From: Stomoxys calcitrans | Lineage: Eukaryota; Arthropoda; Insecta; Diptera; Muscidae | NCBI RefSeq assembly: GCF_963082655.1 | Contig: NC_081555.1 | Location: forward strand, 177,304,944-177,368,943 | DNA length: 64,000 nucleotides | Direction: 5' to 3' | Shown here: piece by piece, positions 45,417-56,309 of the stretch | How positions within the stretch are numbered: position 1 is the stretch's first letter | Layout of the letters: the number at the start of each line of letters is the position of its first letter | Translations under genes and position numbers: made by a program | Notes under the pieces: generated by a model | The model's input: only the letters and a program-made list of their open reading frames with translations | The model's database searches: none | Told to the model about the DNA's origin: nothing

Positions 45417-46887
45417 AAAATGTTGATGGTAGTTACCCTAAAGGCAGAATTTCGATAAATATTTTTTAAGAAATTCCCTCTAAAGGCGAAACCCCAAGGA
45501 CATGTTTTCAAATGACAACATTTCAATAACATAATGGTGATGTTTATCACAGAATATTGTTAGAAATTAACAATTGACAAGAAAGCGGTTATTTTTGACA
45601 AGAAACCAATTCGTACATTCGGACCAAAAAACCGAAAACAAGGTTTTCAAAAACCGAACTGATCACCCAACTTTTTCTCCATCACTGTCTACCACGGTAA
45701 TGTTAGGTTGTTTTGTAAATCATGGACTTTGTAGATAATAAAGAATTTACCTTGGAAGTTTAAGGCTACACTAATAAAAATAATTTTGAAAAACAAAACC
45801 TATTGTCGAAAAAGCGACGACAAAATTTGTTGATTTTCCTGCAACAATTTATTTTTAATCTCAACGACCCAAAGTAAGAACTTGTTGTTGAGAAGCACTC
45901 GCTTTGCAAGCCAACACCAAACAACAAACACAACAAAACAAACAAACGATCAAACCATCCACCCTATGTGCTTTTTTGCTACACTGGTGGTGGTGGTGTT
46001 TTATTTTCTTTGTTCGGCTCGCGCGCTGCTTGTTGTTCTTGTTCGTTTTCTTCTGCTTGCTCTCGGGTTTTTTTTCTGTCGATCTCTGTACAATTTTCTA
46101 AAAAAATGTTTAATTTTGTTGCCGCAAGTCATGAATGGTATGGAAGTCTGGTGTGCTACAAGGTAGTACGCCTATTTCAACAACTGAAGAATCACAAAAT
46201 TTCAATTATTTTGTCTGTCAAGTCTCTACAAACCTAATTCAACAATTAATAACTTCAATTCAATGCTAAAATTTGTTGAGTTAACTGTTTCACATACAAA
46301 TTTGGTAGTAGATTTTTTCATAGATCTATTTTTCTTGTGTACCGAGAGGGATCTCATGTCGATTCTTCGTCTATTTCTTTAATAATAGTTTTAGATAATT
46401 AGTTGGTCTTGCTCTCACTACCACTACCTGATCTTGTTCTTACTTATGGTGAAAAAGAACATATTTCAGTAGACTTCTTAGAATTGAGATTAGGAACAGA
46501 TTTGAAAGTTTCTTACCAAACTAAGCAAAGTGGTTAGAACACTTGTAAATTAGTGAACTCTACTAAAGGATGTGTTGTATTTAAAATTCGTTATTCCACA
46601 TTCTCATCAAATTTGATCTGGCACCCTACAAAGTATTATTGATGGTCTAAACATTCTAAGTCGCTTTAGTTATATCCCGTCCGTCTGTCTGTCTGTCGAA
46701 GGCGGAAAGCTTTAGATACTTGAACATTTTCATCATATCTCTTGGGGGCTATGAATTTTTTATCTAGGTTTGATCTTGGGGCTCATATATTTTCCTTTAC
46801 TTTGTCACCTTGATCTCTACCCAAGCTTGTTTGCTCGTCAGTGTAACCCAATAAGGCAAACTGCTCTCTAAGTGAACCAACCGCATT
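45417..46887. other. Intergenic or intronic DNA with a possible repeat scrap
   Basis: Mostly unrecognised. At 46617-46745, CCTACAAAGTATTATTGATG, TCTAAGTCGCTTTAG and CCGTCCGTCTGTCTGTCTGT follow the left part of the long dispersed repeat at low identity. The overlapping open frames at 45882-46237 are low-complexity and not supported. Confidence 0.35.
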
Positions 46888-46965
46888 GAGCTTAAACTTT
46901 TATCGGACTTCACTAATTGGGATGAGAGAAGCCTCTCCTCTGTTCCATAATGAAATTCCTACCCA
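46888..46965 (+). mobile_element. SINE 3' fragment, degenerate
   Basis: CATTGAGCTTAAACTTTTAT, CGGACTTCACTAATTGGGAT, GAGAGAAG and CTGTTCCATAATG correspond to the plus-strand 3' third of the family. Confidence 0.5.
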
Positions 46966-46987
46966 GGTGGTATACCTGTCAATATCC

Positions 46988-47572
46988 AAATTTGCCTGAA
47001 AACATTGTATTAAGGAACAGGGTTTCTCCAGTTCAAGTTACAGTTAAATGATAAGGCGCCTCCTTTTTATAGCCGAGTCCGACTTCACACCACACCTCTT
47101 TGGAGAGAAATGCTTACATGGCTGCCATACCATTTTTTCAAATAGCACAGTTCCTCAGTTCCCGAGGCCACCGTAACGCATAGGTTAGCATGACGCTGAA
47201 CGCCTGGGTTCGAATCCTGGCAGGACCATCAGAAAAAAATTTTCAGCGGTGGTTTACCCCTCCTAATGCTGGCAATATTTGTGAGGTACTATGCCAAAAC
47301 TTCTGTCCAAAGAGATGTCGCACAGCGGCACGCCGTTCGGACTCGGCTATAAAAAAGGAGGCCCCATATTATTGAACTTAAACATGAATCAGACTGCACT
47401 CATTTACATGTGAGAAGTTGGCCCCTGTTCCTTAGTGGAATGTTCATGGGCAAAATTTGCATTTTACAGTTCCTCACTAAAAATGTCGCCAGCATTAGGA
47501 GGGGATAACCACCGCTGAAAATTTTTTCTGATGTTCTTGCCAGAATTCAAATACAGTCGTTCAGCGTCATAG
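46988..47572 (-). mobile_element. Older SINE split by a younger SINE
   Basis: Left part 46988-47157 (CCTGAAAACATTGTATTAAG, CCTCCTTTTTATAGCCGAGT, GCTGCCATACCATTTTTTCA) and right part 47477-47572 (AATGTCGCCAGCATTAGGAG, GGGATAACCACCGCTGAAAA, CGTTCAGCGTCATAG) form one reverse-orientation copy. It is interrupted at 47158-47465. It shares the CTGCCATACCATTTTTT subfamily segment with 30517-30804. Confidence 0.85.
47158..47465 (+). mobile_element. Younger SINE nested inside an older SINE, 11-bp target duplication
   Basis: Full-length copy from GAGGCCACCGTAACGCATAG to CATGGGCAAAATTTGCATTT. It contains a good B-box (GGTTCGAATCC, 47207-47217) and is flanked by ACAGTTCCTCA at 47147-47157 and 47466-47476. 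Host and guest are in opposite orientation, so the locus can fold into a long imperfect hairpin. A short deletion after GTTAGCATG removes GTCCGCCTA-type text. Confidence 0.93.
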
Positions 47573-47574
47573 AC

Positions 47575-49194
47575 TGCCACCTGTAGGGTGGTCAAAACCG
47601 ACAGATATACCTTGACAATTTAGAGACATAAGAAAACTAGCTCGTTTTTATTTAATATTAGCCTATTGATACAATTTTCTTATGATTTCACTTTTCTTAT
47701 CTTTGGAAAATGAGCATCATCGAAATTATCGTCATCACCTCTATGGCCAACGATATTTTCCCAGTTCATTTTGTGTTTTGATTTGCAATGCATATAAATA
47801 ATTAAAATTTGTTTTCTTTTGTGTCCACACACATTTGTTATGACGATGATGATGGTGATGGTGATGAGGAGGACTTTGGTGATAGCAATGCTCCGATGGT
47901 AATGAATGACATTGGAGTGCACCAGTAACGGCTCTGGCTGTTGGTGGTGGAAAATTTGAAGTAATTGTTTGTTAGCCCTAAAGATTTATAACGAAAATTA
48001 AAAACAGAAAAAAGTTGCCTGTCAATTTCAGTAATGTGCAAGGCCAGCTATTCTTGGTCCTCATTTAGAGGGCAAACAGCAATTTGGCAAATAAGGATAA
48101 CTCGCTTAAATGGGGATGATTTTTTACGCTGCTTCTTTGTGCCACCATACCAGCAGCCATCGAGGTAGTCAGTTTTAACAATATGGGAATTAATTTTTAA
48201 TACGCATTAAGAAGAACTTCCTATGGCCTGACATCTCATTGCATTTCGTTTTTTTTTTATTTGGGTATGTGGCTGGCATATCGAATGTGGCGTTGGCGGT
48301 GGTGGTTGGTGCTGTTCACTGCTCTCTCTGAGTTCGGTTTCAGACGTAATGCTCTAAATGCTTGTACACGTGATATTTTCAGCGTTTTCCTTTAGCTACA
48401 TGGTAAACATTCATCAGCTGCTTTTTAGGCTGTAGCTACTCAGGGCAAGGACATTCATATTTGACATGCAACTTCTTTTGTGAATTCAGAGTTCTCCCTT
48501 CGTTCCTGTGTGTGTGTTTATTTGCTTGTATGGGTATCAATGTTTTTCATAAATTTTCTTATCCTAATGAATTATTTCGAGTTTTTGTGTGTGTGTGTAT
48601 TTTCGATTCTTACTTCGTATTGAATGGCCATCGCAAAATTGTGGTGTGCCTGATTCGATAATTGCATTGATATTAATTTACGAATTACATGATTTGTTCA
48701 AATTTAATTGGAGTTTCCCTGAGCCACGTAGCTACACCATTTGCTGCTTAGAGTTAGAGTTGTTGTGCTGTTCATGTTTCGGCGGCGTGTTCCCACTGTG
48801 TCTCATGCTGTGCCGGTAGGGGAAGTATGCCCTATGGAGCACAGTTTGATATAAACTTAAAGTGATCAAATCCTTAAAGGCTTTAACAATTATTTTGAAG
48901 CAATAATTGAGATCTGGGTTTTTGGGTATTTAATGAGATTATTTAAGCTAATTGGCCATATGGAATTTTCTCAAAAAGGTATTTGAAAACGATGGGAATA
49001 GAAAATAAAACCAAGCCATTGTATAAAAATTTTGAAAACTATAGGGTAACAAAATTCCTTTTTTCATTTGTGAAGAGTTTTACAGAAAATGAGCTAATTC
49101 AGTGGAACGGATCTAGTTCTCATCAATTAGCTCTTAATGTTTTTAAATTTGTTTTCTTTCATTCGTTTGTACCCCCTTTTGTTATCAGCTGTAT
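47575..49194. other. Intergenic or intronic DNA, nothing recognised
   Basis: No repeat family was recognised. A GATGATGATGGTGATGGTGA microsatellite-like stretch lies at about 47845-47865 and a (GT)n run at 48586-48599. Open frames are short and low-complexity. Confidence 0.4.
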
Positions 49195-49412
49195 GCAGGG
49201 TTTCCCCTCGTAATGCTGGCAAAATTTGTGAGGCACAATGCCATGTAAAAACTTCTCCACAAAGAGGTGTCGCACTGCGGCACGACTTTCCGACTCGGCT
49301 TTAAAAAGGAGACCCCTTATCATTGAGCTTAAACTTTAATGGCACTCATTGATTTGTGAGAAGTATGTTCCTATTCCTTAATGGTAAGTTCATGGGCAAA
49401 TTTGCATTTGCA
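49195..49412 (+). mobile_element. SINE, 5' truncated
   Basis: Starts within the body (TTTCCCCTCGTAATGCTGGC) and runs to the 3' end (GTTCATGGGCAAATTTGCAT). GTGTCGCACTGCGGCACGAC and CATTGAGCTTAAACTTTAAT are clear. The tRNA head is missing, consistent with incomplete reverse transcription or later loss. Confidence 0.85.
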
Positions 49413-50018
49413 TGTCATACCTAGGGCCCAATAATTTTGAACCGGTAATGTAAACGGTTTAAAACACATAAAATATCGGTAATTTCCCCGGTTTGAAAAA
49501 TCGGTCAATTAGGGCACAGATTGAAAAAAATTGTCAAACTGCTGCCAAAGCAAAAAAACACCAACTTCTCTGCTCACTAGTATCGGTTTAAGTTGTTGTT
49601 TTATTTTGGTACGTTTTGATCGAAGCAAAAGAAAAACTTACTTACTTTTGAAAAAAAAACGAACTGTCTTCAATTTAGAGACATTTATGCCGGTGTTTTC
49701 ACCGATTCATTCTGCGAAAAGAAAAATACGCCAAAGCAGCCACACAATGAACTAAAATTACTGCTGATATGACCTGTAATTTGTTATTAGGGGTGATTAT
49801 AAACATCCACTGAGACAAACATTTACATTTGTATTTTATTTTTTCTTTTAACATCGCCTTCATAACCAAGCAGTAGTCATTTTCAGCAAACAACAGACTT
49901 TTCGAAAGTCAGCCTGCTATTCTAAAATTGCAGCACTACTGCTGTAATAGCAGAACTACTAATATAATAGCTGCAAAGTTAACTACTAATATTTAGCAGA
50001 CAGTGTTTTTCATGAATA

Positions 50019-50255
50019 ATGGGTTGCCCAAAAAGTAATTGCGGATTTTTCATATAGTCGGCGTTGACAAATTTTTTCACAGCTTAAGACTCTGTAATTG
50101 CATTCTTTCTTCTGTCAGTTATCAGCTGTTACTTTTAGCTTGCTTTAGAAAAAAAGTGTAAAAAAAGTATATTTGATTAAAGTTCATCATAAGTTTTATT
50201 AAAAATACATTTACTTTCTTTTAAAAAATCCGCAATTACTTTTTGGGCAACCCAA
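50019..50255. mobile_element. 237-bp mariner-type MITE with ~32-bp inverted ends and TA target site
   Basis: The left end (from 50020) reads TGGGTTGCCCAAAAAGTAAT and on to TGCGGATTTTT. The right end, inverted, repeats this text almost perfectly. TA flanks both sides (50017-50018 and 50256-50257), the Tc1/mariner target. The AT-rich interior has no transposase, so it is non-autonomous. The left ~45 bp matches the solo end at 5404. Confidence 0.9.
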
Positions 50256-51690
50256 TACATGTTCTTATATCGTTATTTTTTTCGGATTCATACTCATCAT
50301 TCTGGTCTTTAGAATTCCTTCCCCATTTCTCGTGCTTAGCTGTATTATTTTGACTTCATTGGTTATGGCCGGCCTTTCATTCTTGTTCCTTTTTTTCGGT
50401 GTTTTTTTTTATCCCTCCTTTTCAGCGCACATTGGTGGTGTCGTATCAATTGCATCGCTCCGTTATAAAAATCAACCTTTTATTTAATTGATTTGCCACA
50501 CTATGTGGTGGTACGTACAGACGTACATTCAACTTGAAACAAAATCTGTTTCTTCTTCTTCTTTTCTCTTTGTTGTAGTCTTCAGGCCAGGCAAGCCTCA
50601 TTGGCGTTTTTTCGTTTTGAGAAGCCGAAATGCAACACAGCGAACATATTTTTACTACGCACACACACACACACACCCTTATGGCGCATGCAAGACGGCA
50701 ACACTTCTTCTTCGTCCTCCAAAAAAAAAAAAAAAACATTGCCATACTTTTTAGGCTGCTGCTCGTGGTGGGCCGCTGATGCTGATTTGGATTCTGATGC
50801 TGCCGCTGTTAATGTTAATGTTTGCAACATTAAGCTTTAGCATAATAATATGTGAGTGAGCCGGCAGTATATATATTTTGCAGATTTGTTGTTGTTGTTA
50901 TTATTGCTGCTGCTGTTGTTGTTTAATTCTAACCGCAAATTGCAGCATAAACATTTCTGTTAATTGGGTTGAACGTACACGATCTTTTTGTTTTTGTTCT
51001 TTTGCTATTTCTTTTTCATACGTTGGAAAACCGAGCGACTAGCGAAAACGATGATGATGGCGACGACGAAGACGACACCAAACGACCCGACCATATAAAC
51101 AAACCACCGTCTGTCTTATCACTGTGTGTGTGAGAGAACAGCTACCTCAAATGGAGTCCACTGCTGTCTTGGGTTACTAAAATGTTGCTTTGCTAATGAT
51201 GCTTATTCGCGTCATTATACGATTTTAACTGCGGCCTAAACACTTTCAGTTAAGAAGCCAATTAAAATATTTCTGTGCCACAGCTAAAAGCAGCAGAAAA
51301 GCCGCTGCACTCCAGCCAGGTCTCTAAAGAAGTAGAAGAAGAAGAGAAGTGAGTGAATGGTTTTATGCCGTTCTTATTGCGGCTCGTATGGATGCGGCAT
51401 TTGTATCGCGTTTCCATTCTCCCAGGCTGACTGGCTGGATGGCGGGCTGTTGGCTTGTTGCTACTAAAGTTGAGCCGCCGCCGCTACTTCTGACTTTGCC
51501 AACAGAATTGAGGCACACTGTTTGTTGTGTGATCGATGAGCTGTTGTTTTCAACGAGAATCTTTCGTGTGTCTTGTCTTTTCCAACTCCATCGTCGTCTT
51601 TGTCGTTTAGTGTTTGTTATTGTTTTCATTCGGCTTTTTTTTTCTTGGGAAGACCGACCGACTGCCGAGGTGGATATGGATGGCTTGCAC
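50256..51690. other. Intergenic or intronic DNA, nothing coding supported
   Basis: Contains an (AC)n run at 50660-50677, a poly-A at 50720-50735, and GTTGTTG/GCTGCTG-rich text near 50890-50925. Overlapping open frames on both strands (50446-50840, 51349-51866) shadow one another and lack recognisable domains. Confidence 0.4.
50660..50677. repeat. (AC)n microsatellite
   Basis: Nine AC units. Confidence 0.88.
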
Positions 51691-51699
51691 TGTGGGCCA

Positions 51700-52495
51700 T
51701 TACCGACACCAAATGCGACAAGCTTTGATATAGATATCCAGAGCCACAACATTACTCTTACCAAACTGGTGGATTGAGCGACTCCAACGTTCCGAAAGAA
51801 ATGCCATGAGGTCGCCCGTAGAGCGATTTCTGCGGAACCCATACTGTTGATCGCTAAGAAGGCCATTAGACTCTGAATACCTCACAATATGGTGATTAAC
51901 CAAGCTATCGACGACCTTGGAGAGAGCGGAGCATATCGCAATTGGTCGATAATTCGCAGGGTTGTTTGCCCCACCCTTCTTGGGTATTGGCCGAACGTTG
52001 CAACCTTCCCGCACGGTAGGCAAGGTTGAAAAGGTTGCATAATGGACGAGCGAGTGTTGAAGAACACCTGCGTAAGACAAGTGTTGATATGCCATCCGGG
52101 CCCGGGGATTTATTTACGTCTAGATTCTCAAGAACCCTTTTAACTCCACGAGTTCGAAAAAAATATTTGGAGCATGACACCAGATACGTTTTCGATTGAG
52201 GGGAGTAGTTAATTGCTATCCGGCAGAAAAGAGTTCCCTGCAAATATATCAGCCAACAGGTAAGACTTATCGACCGGGTCAGTGAACGTTTGATCATCCT
52301 TAACAAGAGTTGGAATAGATGAAGAACTACCCTTTTCACGAACGACCAAAAGCTCTTACTTCCTCGTGTAGAAGCAAGAATCTTAGTACGCAGACGCTGT
52401 TCGTAAAGAAAATTTTCACGCCTAAGCACATTGGCACACGAAGATCTTGCCTGCTTGCGCATCATGTAGCATGTAGCAGGGACTTTACTTAGATT
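51700..52495 (-). pseudogene. Non-LTR retrotransposon fragment, start of the reverse transcriptase domain
   Basis: The minus strand shows NFLYEQRLRTKILAS, then VKRVLENLDVNKSPGPDGIS (RT motif 0) and CNLFNLAYRAGRL. A frameshift follows, then VRPIPKKGGANNPANYRPIA, ICSALSKVVDSLVNHHIVRY, LLSDQQYGFRRNRSTGDLMA and VALDIYIKA (degenerate version of the first catalytic Asp motif, ALDISKAF). The element breaks off right after this, losing the catalytic FADD half. A second fragment of the same family lies at 56310-57245 in the opposite orientation. Confidence 0.88.
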
Positions 52496-52640
52496 GATTC
52501 TATCATTTCAGTCACCCTTCGGTGGGGCTTTGTTATCTTTTGTGATACAAGAAAACTTTTTTAGTACCAGGAAAAATATTTTCTTCGATCATTCATTCTA
52601 TTAAGATACACCATAAAACCTTCATGAAACATTTTCAAAA
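52496..52640. other. Short unassigned stretch
   Basis: Boundary between the retroelement fragment and the minisatellite region; nothing recognised. Confidence 0.3.
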
Positions 52641-52714
52641 ATACTATTTGCTTTCAGAAATTGACTTGATTCCAGGAACCTTATCTTATTCTAGATTCTC
52701 GGAATCGCCTTTGG

Positions 52715-52915
52715 TTTCACAAACCTGTTTTGGTTGTAGGAACTTTCTTTGGTTGCAGGAATCTTCTTTGGCTGAAGAAACATTCTTTGTTTTTAAAAAC
52801 ATTCTTTGGTTGCAGGAACATTATTTTGTTGCTGGAAACTTTGTTAGTTTCAAGAACCTGGAACCTTCTTCGGCTGTAGAAACATTCTTTGGTTGCAGGA
52901 GCCTTCTTTGGTTTG
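52715..52915. repeat. Degenerate ~21-bp minisatellite (CTTTGGTTGCAGGAAC-like)
   Basis: Variants of TTCTTTGGTTGCAGGAACAT recur about eight times with substitutions. The spacing is mostly a multiple of three, which keeps a 180-codon open frame (52624-53166) that looks like a protein but consists of FFGCRN/LWLQE-type repeats. I read it as repeat DNA, not a gene. Confidence 0.7.
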
Positions 52916-53169
52916 CATTTGACAGACTACGGTGGCCAGAGCCGGGATTTAAAAAAATCTTTTTCGTTACGAGAAAAATTCTTGTACTTCTGCAATTAAT
53001 TTCAGAAAAATTTTTGGGTTTTGAAAGTCTTTTTTTTTTTGGTTTAAGAAACCAAAATAGTTTTGGAATGCTTAAAGTAGGATTTGCGAAACATCCTTTT
53101 ATTGTAAAGATCTTTTACGGATCGTTCATTCTTTTTAACCACTGTAACAAAATGTTAAACGAATGATAG

Positions 53170-55764
53170 TTCATTTGGGGCTTGCATGTTGGAGTTTTGT
53201 GGCCAGGATGGTGGCTTGGTCGATCGGTCAGACGTTCGTTTTAATATGATGATAGTAGTCAGCTCGGTTCTGCTCTGTACTATATGTGGAGTAAATACAT
53301 TATGTTTCAAGTTAAAGTGTGCGCGCGCGCTCAAATAAATGCAGATGTCAATTAGAGCCTCATTAAAGCCATAAGCAGGCATTGCCACTAACACAACAAC
53401 CGCCACCATCCCCATCCCCATCACCACCACAAACCCATCATCATTGTCAGTGCAATCAACAGAAATTGCTTGGTTAAAGTAAGAATAACCAATCTGAGAA
53501 AAAGTCAGGCCGAAAAAAACGCTTAAAACAATGAAAGGATGCTCATAGCCTCCAAGTTGTGACCAAAACGAAACGAACTCAATAAAGGATGGATGGATGT
53601 GTGTATGTTTAAGATGTAGTTTGTTACCAGCTTTAATATGCACTGTTTTTTCCAAGTGGGATGCTGGGGCTGTTAGTTGGGGCTAAAACTATTTGTGGCC
53701 AAAAGCAGCAAAAATGATGATGTGACAACAAGGCGAGGTTGCTGGCTGGTTCGACTGACCGCTTTGCTCTGCACTGCGGATGATGATGATTTAAAAATTT
53801 TGTCACATTTTCGTTTTAGGTTGTAGGTATTTTTTAATGAGCTTCAACTGATCCGCGCTCTCTGGCGATTGCCCTGAAATTCTTCCCCCGGCTGGGATGT
53901 GTAGACGGTTTTTGTATTTGTGCCCTTATTTAAAAAGGAGTTCGTCCCAAGGAATGAACAACAACAACAACAGATTCATTGTTCCATAGCACACTGCAAA
54001 GGTACATCTCATCGGTGGTAACAGGGAACCGCCGATTCACATTCACTCCCCACAGCTAATTACGTATTGAGAATGTGTTTTAATGATGTCCATGTTATCA
54101 CGGTGATTTTTATGAATTCTTGTGGGAATATTCAGTTGAACTCCAAAAATAAAATACACACTCGCAACTACAGCCAAAGCCACAGCTAAGATTTTTCCTT
54201 CAGTCTTTTCGTTGATGTGTCTGCTTGTAGTAGAGCTTGTTAAAATTCCAAAAAACAAAATCCCATCAGCCACAATATATACAAACACGTGGAGCTAACA
54301 AAGCCCAAAGGCTTAAAGGGAGCTGGGGGGGAGAGAGAGAATCAAACGATTTTGGAATTTTTCGAGAAACTTCAAACTTTCAACGCTCCCCAAGAGTGGA
54401 GGGGAGAAAACTTAATTCAAAGGATTCTCTGGTTAGAATAAGAAGGCCGCTCCAATTTAAAGTGGGTGGAGACTGTACAGCCACCAGCATTACCACCATA
54501 TGCAGCAGCAGTGAACGTGGTTCTATGGCATGGTGTGGCCTGGCACTCGTGAGATTCCGTCTAATTAAAATCATAAGAATTAATTAACCACTGCTCGAAT
54601 GGCTCGATGGCAAAAACAAACCCACCAACGAGCCGCCGCCGCCGCCGCCGCCAACTACCCAACCAAATACAACATGTTGCACTTGTTGGAAAACAATTTA
54701 TACAACATTGCTGGGCTCTAGTCAGCATTCAATAATCTGGCTGAATGTCCCATAGACGCTTTGCTCTGTGCACCAACCAGCTCGTTATCATATGTTAAGT
54801 ACGCTCCTTGTCGTTATACCTCGCCCTTCAAATCCTACTGCCTTGGTACGTTTTGTGTGTGTTTTTTTAATTCAATGTCGAATGTTGTTCCTAATTGGTT
54901 TGGCTTTTATTAATTTGCCAAGTTCATATCATTAACATAACGACAACGACAATAAATATGATGATGATGATGGCGATGGTGATGGCAAGTGAAGCATTTA
55001 TCCCAGCCAGCCGGCCAGGCAGTCAGTCATCATCCACCAAGCACAGATTTGTTGCCTGCTGCCCCTATGCCATCAAATGAATCTCTTGGCCGCTCACACT
55101 CTTTGTCTCTCTCTCCCTGGTTATAATGTCTGTCATTGACAACAAGTACCCGCTTATGATGACAGCCCTGCCGCATGACAGTCTGTCTGTCTGTCTCTGA
55201 TGTATTAACCACTTATTTGTCTGGCATAAAAAATACACAAGAAGATACTCGTTGAAATTCATTAATTCGAGACACTTTTTCTCCAACTGTTTTTTTTTCA
55301 ATTTTTAAATCGAGCGTAAAATTAATCTGCTGAACAACAAAGAAAAAAGCCATGGAAATCCAAAATTGTCATAATTCATGTCCTATTTTACCCCGTTAAG
55401 GTTAGTACAAGGTTTAAATTTTCTCCCAAGGACTTGCCACCCTTTAGAAAGGAGAATGACGAAGAGATGCGGAGACAATACGCAGTTTTGTTGCTGAGTT
55501 CTATAAGCAAAATAGCAGCGACATGTTGCTGCATCATTCGTTTATATTATGGCGACGAATAGGGTTCACCGGATTTCATTATCGATTGATAGAATAAACT
55601 CCTTCAACTGATCAATGACTCTATCCAGGCTTTTTTGAGACATGTCGTTACATCAATATGTTGCAGGGCAGGCATTTTCCGGTTACACTCGTTTATTAAC
55701 TTTCTACTAGTCGTTTTGAATCGCTGCCTTAGGAATTACATTGATTGACTAACATCTCTGTTAA
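53170..55764. other. Intergenic or intronic DNA, no gene recognised
   Basis: Low in dispersed repeats. Simple sequences include GCGCGCGC near 53320, a CAA run near 53960-53975, (GCC)n at 54631-54652, GATGATGATGATGG near 54958, and TCTGTCTGTCTGTCTG near 55181. Open frames (for example 53155-53655 minus, with simple Val/Ala/Gly-rich text) carry no recognisable domain. Confidence 0.4.
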
Positions 55765-56275
55765 GCAAATTTGCCCACGAATACTCCATTAGGGCTGGTA
55801 CTATGTTCGTTTTTCACCGTTACTTTTTTGAAATGCTAAAAAAATCTGAATGATAACAAAATACTTTTGTGAAAATTTTTCATATGTAATGAAGTCCTAT
55901 TGAATGAAATCAGCAAGTTCTTTAGCTTCAAAATCTATTTTTCAAAAAAAGTAATCATGAAAAAATTTCGCTATTAGTGAACATAGTACCACCCTTTAAG
56001 GAGCAGGGGCAAACTTCTCACATATCAACGAGTACTGCCCGATTCACTTTTAAACTGAATGATTGGGGATATCCTTGTTGCAGCCGAGGGTTATATCCCT
56101 TTGGGGGAAAGTTTTTACATGTTAGTCATGCAAACATGTCATAGTACCACTCAAATATCATCAGCATTAGGAGGGGTAATTATCGCTGAACATTTGTCTG
56201 ATGTTCTCGCCCAGATTTGAAACCAGACGTTCAGCATCAAGGAGGACATGCTAACTACTGCCTCATGGTGGCCTC
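55765..56275 (-). mobile_element. SINE split by a MITE
   Basis: The SINE 3' end (GCAAATTTGCCCACGAATAC, 55765-55791) and the rest (AAGGAGCAGGGGCAAACTTC to CATGGTGGCCTC, from about 55996) form one reverse-orientation copy. It is interrupted by the 204-bp element at 55792-55995. It is diverged from the young copies and has an extra GTTAGTCATGCAAACATGTC stretch near 56125. Confidence 0.87.
55792..55995. mobile_element. 204-bp Harbinger-like MITE with TTA target duplication
   Basis: The left end GGGCTGGTACTATGTTCG and the right end (inverted) AGGGTGGTACTATGTTCA match at 15 of 18 positions. TTA flanks both sides (55789-55791 and 55996-55998). Three-base TWA duplications with G-rich inverted ends are typical of PIF/Harbinger-derived MITEs. 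The AT-rich interior has no open frame. Removing it restores the SINE sequence (CCATTA+AGGAGC), confirming the boundaries. No other copy was seen in this window. Confidence 0.85.
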
Positions 56276-56309
56276 CATCCCTTCCGATTAGTTTATGTTT
56301 AAATCATGG

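Noticed and set aside
51349..51866. Overlapping 142- and 167-codon open frames on opposite strands
   Set aside because: No domain is recognised; the minus-strand frame only enters genuine LINE sequence at its start, and the rest mirrors the opposite strand.
53155..53655. 166-codon minus-strand open frame
   Set aside because: Composition follows simple CAC/ACC-rich and GATG-rich DNA; no domain and no splice or start context support it.
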